A stretch of DNA of 64,000 nucleotides from Siphonodentalium dalli (Eukaryota > Mollusca > Scaphopoda > Gadilida > Siphonodentaliidae), in NCBI GenBank assembly GCA_032622095.1, contig CP136069.1:86946958-87010957 (forward strand), written 5' to 3'. Below are positions 23,504 to 34,574 of the stretch, in pieces. The notes below the pieces were generated by a model. The model saw nothing but the letters and a program-made list of their open reading frames with translations. It was not told the DNA's origin and made no database searches. Numbering within the stretch: the stretch's first letter is position 1; each line of letters starts with the position of its first letter. The translations under genes and the position numbers were made by a program.

Positions 23504-23913
23504 TTGTTTCATAATTTATTGAGCATCCCATATATACATTTCAAACAAATGTGTTCATAACAAATTTATATAGGATGAACGAGTGGGGATTGGAGCATAA
23601 GTTATAGCAACTTAGAGAGCTCCTCTCCACAGGACAAAGATGGTGGTGCACAGAAGACAAATTTATATGCAGTATTGTTGAACTAAAACAATTATGACCA
23701 AACACACACAAAACAATATGGAATGTTCAGGAATGGTTTGGGGAAAGGGAAGATAGTTTTGTCATCATCATATATATATATTTTTTAGATTATTTAATGG
23801 CATTAGATTATTTAATGGCAATGATATATATCTATACAATTTATACAAAGTTGACAAATGTATACATATTGAAATAGCAATGTAAATAATTTTGGATGGA
23901 AAAACGGTCGACA
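23504..23913. other. No gene recognised
   Basis: AT-rich; a TATATA run near 23770. No supported feature. Confidence 0.4.
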
Positions 23914-24401
23914 TTAAAGGTACTCAATCCGATCAGAGGGTCCCCATCTCAACAGATTCCAACAACAACAATCCGATCAGAGGGTCCTATATTACTATTT
24001 CTTTGGCTTTTGGGGTAAAAAATATTTGATTCGAGTCGAGGAACCCATCAAACAAAGCTCAGAGTTATTAGATATTGATTTTTGAAATTTGTTATTTTCT
24101 TGAGATGAGTACTAATAATTGCCTTCAACTTCGTAATATTCTCGAGATGTGTACACCAAAACACTATTCAAACAGACAAGGATGGATAACTCTAAAATCA
24201 AGTGGTAATAATAACGCAATTTTGACGGTGTTCTGGGACAGAAAGTATTCCCGATAATGAAAAATAATAGATTTCTAAAATCGATATCTAAAAAATCTGA
24301 GCTTTGATGGGTGGCTTCCTCGACTCGAATCAAATATTTTTGACCCCCGAAGCCATTGAAATAGTAATTGAGAGGAGTTTTATCGGATTGAGTACCTTTA
24401 A
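23914..24401. mobile_element. TTAA-flanked long-arm MITE, family A, copy 5
   Basis: Complete with TTAA at both ends and the same orientation as copies 3 and 4. It lies between part D and part R of repeat copy A, so it is one of the insertions that broke that copy. Confidence 0.8.
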
Positions 24402-25292
24402 CATATCTCTGTGAGCTCACTATCTAGATGTATATAATCAAAAAAAGATTTAACCAATAAAGTTTTAAGATGGTTAGTCGGTGGTATTAATATTAATAAA
24501 TTGTATTATTAATACTGGTCAGCCTCTATAATTAAATATATTATTACCAGGGATAACAGGGACAAAAAAATCCCTCTTATTTCCATAGTGGTCCCCAATA
24601 CTTATGATAGGTTTAATTACGAAGACTGTCCAGTCTTAAAAAGGATATGGTCAGTTGGAGATAGATCAGAAACCAATATTAGGTACACATATATATGTAT
24701 CACATTACTATGGACATTTGTGTGCTTTATAGGACAATATTTTGATCCTAACAACATGAAAGTATCAGAATACCGGTCTAGAAGTATCAGCATAGATTAT
24801 GAGTCGTCATATATGGTATACATGTGCTAATTTGTGCAGTATAGCATAATTTAAATGGTATGCATGGCAATATACTAGCTATATCTAGCTATACTATATG
24901 GTAAGATATGGCTGCCAAGTGAGAATCAAAGTAAGCTAATAACACCATTTGCATAAGTCTAAGCTTATTGTTGACTCATACCTATACACAAATATCTATC
25001 CATCCCCCGGAAAGTCAGTGGGTTCTGTGAGGTCTTAGCAGCTTTATGAGTGTGGTATGGCGAGCGCCAACTTACCGCTGTGTATCAACCATATTGCTAC
25101 ACTAGTGATCACTTACTTCATCACAGAAACCACAGGCCCCCTTGGGATAACATAGAAATTTGTAAAATAACTAGTAAAAATGGAAAACAAATTAAAACAC
25201 CCCTGCAATACAGCATTTGAATTCCACACAGCAGTCATACCTCAACCTAAAACAATATACAAGACTAAGAACAATTTCAGTAGTATATAAAA
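24402..25292. other. No gene recognised; possibly LINE copy 2 3' untranslated region at the right
   Basis: Sequence directly left of 25293 would be the 3' untranslated region of the minus-strand LINE; I could not find its end. The rest has no supported feature. Confidence 0.35.
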
Positions 25293-26081
25293 TCAGTCTC
25301 CCTCATCTACTATTCTTTGAAATAGATGCAGGCTAATCAGTGTCTTAAAGGTGCAGTGATCATCAAAAAACTTGTGCCCCTTATCTAGATTGTTCCATGC
25401 TTTGATTGCATTGTACATGAATGTTTTCTTGATTTGGGGGTTAGCCTCTGGCACAAAGTAATTTCCGCTACTAAATCTTGTATCATGTGTATGCATCTGA
25501 TTTACTGAATTGAAGTCTTGTAGTAAGTAAGATGGCTTGGGACTTGTCCTAGCTTTATGCAGAAGTAGCAGAATTCTGTTTTCAACTATATATTTTACCG
25601 GTAACCATTTGACTTCTCTAAACTCTTTAACCGTAATTCTGTGACGAGTTTTCAAATCCAAAATAAATCTAATCATTTTGTTTTGTGCTACTTGTAGTTT
25701 GTTTCTATAGGTGGCACCAAGACCAAAATACCATGCTAAGTTGGCATAATCCATATGACACTGAATGAGAGCCGTTACAAGTAATTTCTTAGTGTGTCTG
25801 TTCAGAAATTCTCTTGTTCGATACAAGAATTTCAATCTGTTGTTCACTTTGTTAAGGACTGAAACTGCTATGATTTCCCCAGATAGAGTGTTGTCTAGTG
25901 TGATTCCTATATATTTGACTTTCTCCACTTGTATAATAGTGTGGTCATTTAATTTTACCGAGAATTTGTCCACTGCTTTCAGACGCTTCCGGGTTCCAAA
26001 TAAGATGGATTCAGTTTTACCCGGGTCAATAGAGCTTTGATCTGACAAACCAGTTGTTAAGGGGGAGACGATTTTCAACAA
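25293..26081 (-). pseudogene. LINE copy 2 C-terminal half
   Basis: A clean frame of about 260 codons. It contains DPGKTESILFGTRKRL, KYIGITLDNTLSGE, TALIQCHMDYANLAWYFGL, KLQVAQNKMIRFILDL and EVKWLPVKYIVENRIL, the reverse-transcriptase thumb and following region of a LINE. Its start (26081) coincides with the insertion boundary, so it has no native start codon. Confidence 0.8.
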
Positions 26082-26935
26082 AGAATTTCTCTGGATCTAT
26101 CTGGTGAAAAATCTTGAATTTTACATATGATAATTTTCATTATATATAGAATCAGAGCAATTATAAAGAGACAATAACAATAATGGATTTTAATATATTT
26201 GAGAGGTTGAAAATATTTGTTTCGTTTCTGTCCCTTTAGGTACCGAGAACTGCCAGAAAAATTTATAACTTCAAACAACATGTCAACCATCAAATAGCTT
26301 ATTGTCTTGACTCCATGAGAGGAGGCTTCATTTGTATCATAATGTTGAGTTAGCTTTTTAATTGCATATTATAGCATCATACCCCATGTATTATAATGAA
26401 GAATAAAGCAGTCACAAATATGCCAGCCCAATGAAAACAAATGTTCAAATGTGGTGCTGTCCACTCAAGCAGGGAGCAATCAACAGAAATTAGGCCACAG
26501 TGTTAAGAGATTTGGTGGTCAGATTTAACTTGGTTATGAACCCATGACCCAGAACTCAACTGAGCCCAATTTGTCAATGACCAACAAGCATGGCATGAAA
26601 ATTCTCAATAATAAAAAATGATTTATGGTAGTTGTCTTTCTGAATGAAAATAATCATTTAATTTCATGAATCAAGAAAAATTAAGTCTCCTCTCATGATC
26701 TTCAGATATGATATCATGCATATATGAAATGCACTTTCGAAAAAAATCTGTTTTACAGTAGTTCTCGGTACCTGAACACAGTGAAATTTAAAGATTTTTC
26801 ATGCCATAAAAGTAAATTAAATGAGATTATAATAACCAAATGTCCAATGGTTCTTATGTATGGTACCACAATAATCTCTTGTACAAAATTTCACAAAGAT
26901 ATTCCTGATAGATTTAGAGAAAATACATTTTGAAA
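26082..26935. mobile_element. Inverted-repeat insertion splitting LINE copy 2
   Basis: The two sides are partly inverted copies. Left AATTTCTCTGGATCTATCTG matches the complement of right-side text around GATAGATTTAGAGAAAAT, and GGTACCGAGAACT on the left matches AGTTCTCGGTACC near 26762. LINE protein is interrupted exactly here. Non-coding, so a MITE-like element; exact ends and target duplication are unresolved. Confidence 0.55.
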
Positions 26936-27720
26936 TACCAGGAAATTTTGGCAAAACGTGCGTCTGACCCTTAAGGAGGTTAAGCTCTTTGGTGAGTACC
27001 TTCTCAATAATCTTAGTGTCCCGATGAGAATAGATGAGACATGAGTCATCAGCATATATAGCAAGAGACGACATGTAACGGCTGTGCTTGCATAATTCAT
27101 GTAGATTAAAACATTAGCGGCCCTAGAATTTAGCCCTGAGGCACTCCATATGTAATCTCAGTTTTGCCAGAGTAGGTTCCATTTATATCAACAACCTGGG
27201 TTCTATCATAAAGATAGCCTTTGAACCAATTTACCGTGTTATTACCAAATCCACAGGCTTTCAATTTTCCAACATAATTTTGTGGTCCACTGTGTCAAAA
27301 GCTTTCTGTAAATCAACCAAGACCATTCATGTATAGAGACCTTTGCTCATATCCTTTTTGATATTATCAACCAAGTGAATCAGGCAAGTCTCGGTTGAGT
27401 AACCTGGGCGAAAACCTGATTGATATTCATACATAATGTTCTTCTCTTTGGTGTACTTAAAAACCTGATTAAAAATTAATCTCTCCATTTATTTTGGAAA
27501 CCACACTCAAAACCGAGACAGGCCTGTAATTGCCAGCTATTGATCTATCATACTTTTTATAAATTGGAACCACTCTGGCTGCTTTGAGGTCACAAGGGAG
27601 TATCCCCGAAGATATATGGTCAAATTAATGATATGTTTAAGTGGCTTCAAGAAGTAATATATACCTTCCTTTAAAAATCTGGCTGGTAATTTGTCAAGGC
27701 CAATATACATATATATATAT
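26936..27720 (-). pseudogene. LINE copy 2 reverse transcriptase, multiply frameshifted
   Basis: On the minus strand, fragments in different frames give FRPGYSTETCLIHLVDN, VDLQKAFDTVDHK, then IYADDSCLIYSHRDTK (YADD at 27045-27056). These are motifs of the polymerase domain. Stops and frame shifts separate them. Confidence 0.75.
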
Positions 27721-27765
27721 CTCTCTCTAAGGTATGTTGTTATCTCGATTTAAATTAATACGCTT

Positions 27766-28067
27766 TTTGATGTGCGGACAGGGAACATTATAATAATAAT
27801 AAAAACCCAACGCACTACCAGGTAATATATTTTTTAGTTAAATTTAAGGTGGGATTCCGCTTAAATTTTCAAGTATCATCGAGGAAATGGTAGGGGAACT
27901 GATTAAAACTTCACATCTCCGCTAATATTTTGACCCATATACCTACGACATACCAACACGAAGAGTAAGTTCACTAAATTGCAACCAGTATCACAGTTGT
28001 AACGAGCTTGCACTGATAATGGCAGAAGTTGGCTCCTGAAAGTCTGCGATTTGGCATTCGTACGATT
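27766..28067 (+). repeat. Repeat D-R-E, copy A: middle part (R)
   Basis: Matches 36102-36447: GGTGGGATTCCGCTTAAATTT, CATACCAACACGAAGAGTAAG and GCATTCGTACGATTTCACC. It stops at TTTCACC, where LINE copy 3 begins; the other side of that insertion resumes with AATAATAAATT at about 33985. Confidence 0.75.
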
Positions 28068-29997
28068 TCACCCAGATGTTCAGACGACTTTTCCATAACC
28101 CAACCAACCGTGACAACTAAACTCTCAGATCATTCCTTTGTGGACTGCACAATCAGCACCCTCAGACCGAAGTTGACAAAGAAAACTGTGACTTTCCGCA
28201 AAATTAACAACATCAATATTGAGAAATTTGACAGTGACATCAAAGAATCAGATCTGCATAAACAACAATGGACTGATTTAAATGGACTTGTGTCTTGTTA
28301 CAACAACACGTTATCCCAGCTGCTAGACCAACATGCACCAACTAAGACCAAAACAATAGTCGTGCGTCCAATGCTACCCTGGTTCAACGACAACCTGAAA
28401 GTACTCAAAGCCGACCGGAGAAAAAAGGAGAGGACCCGAGGCACGTCTGCAGAACATGAAATATCGTACTGTGATGCCCGAAACAAGTTCTCCAATCAAC
28501 TAAAGGAAGCCCGGAAGTCACACTACATCGACTCGATCAACAAGTGCGAAGGTGACACCAGGCAACTTTTCAAAGTTGTGAAAAAGATGTGTGAGGAGAA
28601 ACCGAATGAGACACTACCACCGCATGATGACGCAGGGCAATTGGCGGAGCAGTTTGGTGAATTCTTTTCTGAAAAGATAGAACTTATCCAAAAGAAGATT
28701 GACAACATCACCATGAAAGCGCCTTGTGTCGACAAAGAGGAAGCCACGGAAACGTTCACAACATTCGACGATCTCGACCTTGACGACGTCGTTAAAATCA
28801 TCAAACGCTCTTCAAATGCATCTTGTGAACTCGATCCTATACCAACAACGCTACTCAAGAAATGTGACTCCCTGATACCTATCATCACCCAGTTGATAAA
28901 CCTATCATTAAGCCAAGGACGTGTTCCCAGTAGCTGGAAAACAGCCATAGTTCACCCTCTTCTCAAGAAATCCGGTGCTGACCTTGTTTTCAAGAACTTC
29001 CGACCCGTCAGCAACCTATCCTTCATTTCTAAATTGTGTGAAAAGGCAGTGATAGACCAACTCATTCGGCACAGCGAACAACATGCACCTCTTCCAATAA
29101 ACACTTCTGCTTTCCGTCAACACCATTCAACTGAAACTGCGCTGCTTAAAGTCCAAAATGATATTCTCTGCAGCAAGGAAACAAGAAAGGTCACTCTGCT
29201 TGTGCTACTAGATTTGAGCGCTGCTTTCGACACCGTCCGCCATGATATTCTTCTAGATACTCTACAATCTGACTTTGGTGTTCGCGGCCCGGCATCTATC
29301 TGGTTGAAATCTTACCTCACGAACCGATCACAGCAAATATCCATTAATGGCTCAAAGTCTACAAATTTCCCCATCGAGTGCGGAGTTCCACAAGGAAATT
29401 GTCTTGGACCCGTGCTGTTCTTATTCTACATTTCGAAATTATTCTCAGTTGTTGAAAGTCACCTCCCCGATGTTCATGGCTATGCAGATGATACCCAAAT
29501 CTACTTTTCATTTCGACCGACAGAGAGAGGCGAAACTAAAGCACGTCAAATTGTGGAGAACTGTATTGTGGACATTAGAGCGTGGATGATTACCAACCGA
29601 CTCATGATAAATGACGATAAGACTGAATTCATAATCATTGGTTCTCGACAACAACTTCAGAAAGTCAACATCAGTTCAATTCATGTGGGAGACGCCGACA
29701 TACCAACAAAGGACACTGTTCGCAACCTGGGATCGTATTTTGACACAAACATGACAATGGATAACCATATCTCTAATATGTGTAAGAAGGCGTTCAGAGG
29801 TTTATACAAAATCCGACAAATTAGACAATACCTCGATGTAGACTCAACTAAGACATTGGTCCATGCTTTTGTCACGTCACACTTAGATTACTGTAATTCT
29901 TTACTGTATGGACTACCGGATTACCAGTGTGATCGCCTGCAAAAAGTGCTAAATGCTGCGGCGCGAGTTGTATCATACACTCCTCGGCATGAACATA
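28068..29997 (+). pseudogene. LINE copy 3 endonuclease tail and reverse transcriptase
   Basis: A single open frame of more than 640 codons. It starts in the endonuclease C-terminus (KLSDHSFVDC, with the catalytic SDH). It continues through a linker (LPWFNDNLKVLKADRRKKER) into the polymerase: SSWKTAIVHPLLKKSG, NFRPVSNLSFISKLCEK, LLDLSAAFDTVRHDIL, CGVPQGNCLGPVLFLFYIS and HGYADDTQIYF (YADD at 29481-29492). The polymerase core looks intact. The first dozen codons of the open frame (28029-28067) belong to the flanking repeat, so there is no genuine start. The frame runs into inserted DNA after RHEH. Confidence 0.88.
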
Positions 29998-30356
29998 CAA
30001 GAAAACCATAGTCAGAAATGGTAACGCCACCAAGATTATAGTATTACATATAAATAGAAATTATAAAAAATACATAAAATATTTTGATAACAATTGCGTT
30101 TAAACAAGTAATCCTTCAAATTATTACTAACAAAGCAAGTAAATGACTGTGGGGTCACTCAACAGATTATAAAGACTTGGACTTAGTATACTGTAAATAC
30201 TGGGACTGTATATTTTTAAATTTTAGTCTAAAATTTAAATGAAATAATTAAAAGATAAAATTTAGCAAGTAGTAAAAGTTAATTTTCTCATTTAAATTTT
30301 TTTGTTTGTTAAATAAAGGAATAATTTAAATGTAAAATTTGGTTTAAAAAAAAATG

Positions 30357-30660
30357 ATTGACCGTGGCTCTTCAAATAATTGCGCGACTGACCTGGTCAA
30401 TTGTTCTTAAGAAGTTGTTTTGAGAATTACTATGGAGGGAAATAGTTATGGCTGTGGCTTCGCAAGTAATTGACTTGGTGACGTGATGTTAACAAATCTG
30501 AACTCCAGTAAACCAAGGACGCTCCATACCAAATATAAGGTAAATAAATAATTCTTTAGAAGTTGTTTTAAGATTTACTATGGAGGGAAAGAATTGTGGT
30601 GCTGGCTTCGCAACTATTTGACCCCATTGTAACAAATATAAATATTAGTCACTCAGGCAA
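30357..30660. repeat. Direct duplication, about 175 bp period
   Basis: AGAAGTTGTTTT(G/A)AGA(A/T)TTACTATGGAGGGAAA and GGCTTCGCAA occur twice in order. Non-coding, within element C copy 1. Confidence 0.55.
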
Positions 30661-30958
30661 TAGATGTATCTATTCTGTATATTAAGTTATTGGGTCTTAC
30701 GTGTCTTGAGATGTCTAAATATGTTTTGATGGACAGATCGCGCAAGCGCAAGGGACCCCCGCCAATCTTATCTGTTGTGATTCCAATTGTTGACTTATTA
30801 AATATGCACATATGCTTAAGAAACAGTCGCGCTCCCGTAGGTCGGTTTTTGGATCCCAGTTAATGAAAATATCATTGAAATAATCGGTTTCCCCCCAATA
30901 AACATCCATAAATTCAATATACATGTTTTGGAGCAGAATTAGGTAGACCATATTGAAC

Positions 30959-31358
30959 GCCATAATTCTGCTGTGGTTAAGTGGTCAATTACTTTGGACA
31001 TGACTGTATGTATATGGAGTTATCATTAGACCTCACATCCTTATATGGGATACAGTAATGCCCAAAGTAATTGACCACTTAACCACAGCAGAATTATGGG
31101 TAATTTTTCAGGATTTTAAATCCTGAAAAATTACCCATAATTCTGCTGTGGTTAAGTGGTCAATTACTTTGGACATTACTGTATGTGGATGGAGTTATCA
31201 TTAGACCTCACATCCTTATATGGGCTACAGTAATGCCTAAAGTAATTGACCAATTAACCACAGCAGAATTATGGGTAATTTTTCAGGATTTAAAATCTTG
31301 AAAAATTACCCATAATTCTGCTGTGGTTAAGTGGTCAATTAATTTTGACATTACTGTA
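30959..31358. mobile_element. Tandem palindromic Tc1/mariner-type MITEs
   Basis: Two 133-bp near-perfect palindromes (31051-31183 and 31226-31358), each starting TACAGTAATG and ending CATTACTGTA, are preceded by a right half (30959-31008). They repeat every 175 bp with a shared spacer containing CCTCACATCCTTATATGGG. TA plus CAGTAATGTCCAAAGTAATT resembles Tc1-family terminal repeats (inference). Centre: TTTTTCAGGATTTTAAATCC. Confidence 0.8.
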
Positions 31359-31589
31359 TGTAGATGGAGTTAAACCTCACATCAGTTTGTTGGGGTTTGG
31401 ACCTTGACTTGGGACCTTTGGTTTTAACGCAACAAATGCGAGTACACCTTATACACAAATTTCTGATGTAGCCAGAGTTTTTCTTGGATAATATGAGTTT
31501 GAAGCCTGCTTACATTTCAATATGTTGTCAGTTTTGTATTGTCTGCAGCAGAACTCGGCGCGTTGAAGCAAAAGTTATAAGAGATAAAA

Positions 31590-32460
31590 TGTGTACGTAA
31601 CGAGACTATAATACAAATGAAAAAATAAATTGAGGGAGGGTGGGCATTACAGGGAACTAAGGTCACTAAGGGTTGAACCGATATAAATTTGTAGAGCGAT
31701 AACGACCAATGTTGGCATATTATGCATCTCAACTCTACTGTTGCAACAAGGTTATAAAATAAGGGGGGTGTCAGAATCTTAGTCATCTCTATATAGTGCC
31801 AGAATAGTCATTTATGGACTTCTATAGTGGTACAATACAAATTAGAATCAAATGATAAAAATATGTATGTAACACAACTATACCGATGAAAATAAAAATA
31901 ATAATTTAGGCCGGGATAAGATGTTGGGTTGGTTATATGGACTCGGAGAAAAAGGGGTTCGTACCGATGAACTGACATAAATTAGTGGAGCGATGTTGCC
32001 ATGTAATGCATCGCGACTGTACTAAAGCAGCAATGATATAAAATTGGGGGGGGGGGGGGTCGGAAATTATATCTATCTCTATAGGTGGCACCAGAATTAT
32101 ATAGAAAGGAATAGCAATTGATATACGTATACGGTATACTATAGTAATACCATAGACATATAAGTACAAGTATCACGCAATAAAATATTTCGTAACGTGA
32201 CTATAGCGATGAAAAAAAAAAATTGGACTGGGATTAGAGATTGGGTTGGTTATATGTGGATAATTGGATATGGAATTCATACCGATGAAATGATACAAAT
32301 TAGTGGAGCGATAAAGACCAATGTTGACACTTAGTCAGGCTACGCGGGGGAAATAGGGGTTGATACGATAGACCGAAATAAATTTGTCGAGTGATAATGA
32401 CCAATGTTGACGTATAAAGTAACGCGACTGTACTGTTGCACAATTATCATGTAGAACCGG
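31590..32460. repeat. Degenerate tandem repeat, about 300-bp unit
   Basis: Blocks such as ATAAATT(T/A)GT(A/G)GAGCGATAA, ACCAATGTTG and GCGACTGTACTGTTGCA recur three to four times with heavy divergence. A G run lies near 32045-32059. Non-coding. Confidence 0.55.
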
Positions 32461-32514
32461 TCAAATATGAACTCTGGTGCCCAATATGGAACAGCTCAGA
32501 AAACATTTGAAGGG

Positions 32515-32885
32515 CCCTAAAATTTATTTAACATGGGATCTGCCATACAAATCGATTTATGTTGATAAATTTCTTATTTTTCAAAATTTTAAGCTGAGAC
32601 TTGGTTTGTCTGAGTGGGATACGTATATATTCCTAAAATGATAGGATACAGCACATAATTATGTTTTAGGTGGAAGAAATGAATTTTTTTCGATGATAAA
32701 ATTTAACATGGGATTTGCAATTAAAATCGATTTATGTCGATAAAACTGTCATTTTTCTAAATTTTGAGTTGAGAATTCGTGTGTCTGTGTGTAATACTTA
32801 TATATTCTTAAAATGACAGAGTCCAGGGCGTAATTATGTTTTAGATGGAAGAAATTGAATTTGTTTTCGATAACAAATTTACAGC
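32515..32885. repeat. Tandem duplication, about 185-bp unit
   Basis: TTTAACATGGGAT(C/T)TGC, AATCGATTTATGT and GTAATTATGTTTTAG(A/G)TGGAAGAAA occur twice in the same order. Confidence 0.65.
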
Positions 32886-33149
32886 ATGTACGGTCGTTCT
32901 ACGGGTTTATCGAGTACGCTATTTTATAAACAAACTTTTGTCAATAGCCGTTTTGGTCAAACTAAACCTTTTTCGACCGGGAAAGCAGATCCGAATAGTA
33001 GCTGAGATGTATTTAGATAGAATTATCAAAATAATTTGACCGATTAGGGTGCATTTTAAAAGAATCGAGTGGAGAAATCTTGGTGACATTTTCATAAAAC
33101 ACGCCGATAATTCCAGAAGATAAAAGATGGCGGTTATCACAATAGAACA

Positions 33150-33400
33150 GGCATAATATTACCCATAATTCACCTCACTACACCAGGGGGCTTACCCATA
33201 ATTCACCTCACTATACCAGGGGGCTCCCAATGGGTTATATATTATTTTCAGGCTATCAGATTATTTATATTTTCAACAACATATTATTACACCGGTGACT
33301 TTAAGATTACAATTTCAGCCTGTCATGATTCTGTCTATTGAGTCATATTTTCAAAAACATATTATACACCGGTGGCGTTAACTTTACAATTTCAGCATCT
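33150..33400. repeat. Two short tandem duplications
   Basis: A 36-bp unit (TTACCCATAATTCACCTCACTA, in two variants) is repeated at 33158-33228. A unit of about 85 bp containing ACACCGGTG and ACAATTTCAGC is repeated at 33285-33400. The second unit also occurs near the right ends of the other element C copies. Confidence 0.6.
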
Positions 33401-33529
33401 ACGTGATTCTATCGGTACGATTTGAGTAAGGTACAAAAAAAAAATATTCGCCCACTCGACCACAGAATTGGAGACTACCACTTAATATGAAAAACAGCCA
33501 CACTAGAAACACCACATGGTGGCGTAATA

Positions 33530-33868
33530 ACTCCAGTTCTCAAGCAATTACACTGGCTGCCAGTGGAGTATCGAATCATGTTCAAAATTATTTTGCTTGT
33601 ATTCAAATCTCGTAATAACATGTCACCATTGTATATACAGGATATGATCAAAGACAGAAATGTGTGTTCATATGGATTACGATCTGATAGCAGTATGCTT
33701 TTGTACATTCCTTTCAACAAACAGAAAACGTTTGGCGATAGGGCATTTTCATTTGCAGGTCCACATCTATGGAATAGCATTCCACCTCACTTGAAAATAT
33801 TCACTGATTTAAATAAGTTTAAGACCGGCCTCAAAACATATCTCTTTGATGTAGCATTTAATTCCTAG
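33530..33868 (+). pseudogene. LINE copy 3 C-terminal segment
   Basis: The frame resumes with TPVLKQLHWLPVEYRIMFKI and runs through LWNSIPPHLKI and FKTGLKTYLFDVAF to a TAG at 33866-33868. This is the standard C-terminus of CR1/L2-type ORF2 proteins and completes the reading interrupted at 29997. Confidence 0.85.
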
Positions 33869-33989
33869 ATATATGTGCATGTACATGTATTATGCTGATT
33901 AGGCAATGAGCTCGATGTAATGTAAAGCGCCGTTGAATATGTACTCATAATATTGAGCGCTATACAAATTAATTATTGTATTGTATTGT

Positions 33990-34253
33990 ATTGTATAATA
34001 ATAAATTCTTTCACCGGGAGAACTTGCATGTGATGGTACACACCAAGTAATGTACTACAATTCCATGGACTTAAAACATTGCCAAAAAATCGGACAGGAT
34101 TAATTATTTATATGGTGATCAAAATGTTTTTTTTCTTATTTCGGCAACTTTTACCTTTCGATCTTAAGAGCAAGAAAACTGAGTAAAGAATCGGTGATGC
34201 CGTAACAGTCCAAATTTTTAATGAACGCCTTCTGTTCAGATATATAAATCTCA
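33990..34253 (+). repeat. Repeat D-R-E, copy A: last part (E)
   Basis: Matches 36448-36695 from AATAATAAATT and CCGGGAGAACTT to CGCCTTCTGTTC(A/G)GATATATAA. It directly follows the 3' tail of LINE copy 3. Confidence 0.75.
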
Positions 34254-34574
34254 TTCGCCATTGTTCATCGTCTTTAATATCATTATCACCGTACCCGTGG
34301 ACATCTTCATTAATGTCGACATAATCGTCGTCGCCATTGTCAAATATCATCATCGTCGTCGTCATCGATATCATGAACATCAACGTTGTCGCCAACATCA
34401 ACACACCGCATATTTATACCATTTAGATAAATTCCATAACATTCGTGAATTGAAATGGTCACCAGTTATAACAAATCCAACCTTAGGGGCTTGTCATATG
34501 TATACAACAGCTGATGAACCCAATGTAACTCCAACCTAACAAATGCAATGCAGTTCCCGAACGGGGCGGGTTAC
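34254..34574. repeat. CAT/CGT trinucleotide-rich spacer
   Basis: ATCATC, CGTCGTCG and CAACATCAACA phrases at 34262-34405; a related tract is at 38240-38310. It yields Asp- or His-rich spurious frames. The remainder is unremarkable. Confidence 0.55.

Larger units (their letters stand above)
25293..27720 (-). mobile_element. LINE copy 2: broken non-LTR retrotransposon, minus strand
   Basis: Reverse transcriptase pieces (26936-27720) and the C-terminal half (25293-26081) lie in the expected order on the minus strand, separated by a non-LINE insertion of about 850 bp. Many frame changes in the first part show that it is inactive. The 5' side ends near a (TA)n(CT)n tract at about 27705-27730. Confidence 0.8.
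29998..33529. mobile_element. Element C, copy 1: 3.5-kb insertion inside LINE copy 3
   Basis: It begins CAAGAAAACCATAGTCAG and GGTAACGCCACCAAG and ends CACCACATGGTGGCGTAA. The same ends recur at 46655-47785 and 55307-57460. The ACGCCACC/GGTGGCGT blocks are inverted relative to each other near the ends. The flanking LINE sequence suggests a TA or ATA duplication. The interior is non-coding and packed with tandem duplications. The superfamily is not resolved. Confidence 0.65.
28068..33990 (+). mobile_element. LINE copy 3: CR1/L2-like retrotransposon, 5' truncated and split
   Basis: The reverse transcriptase part (28068-29997) and the C-terminal part (about 33530-33868) are one element divided by a 3.5-kb insertion. 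The 3' end has the hairpin-like GTAAAGCGC...GAGCGCTATACAAAT, followed by an (ATTGT)n tail ending near 33990, as in CR1/L2-type elements. The 5' end is truncated within the endonuclease. It inserted between TTTCACC and AATAATAAATT of repeat R-E. Confidence 0.85.

Noticed and set aside
24551-24566. Similarity to the I-SceI recognition word (AGGGATAACAGGG)
   Set aside because: Only a partial match and no homing-endonuclease context; probably chance.
26724-26933. Plus-strand frame of about 70 codons inside the insertion in LINE copy 2
   Set aside because: It lies in the inverted-repeat arm of a non-coding element and has no domain.
34108-34404. Asp/Met-rich minus-strand frame
   Set aside because: Translation of the CAT/CGT trinucleotide tract.
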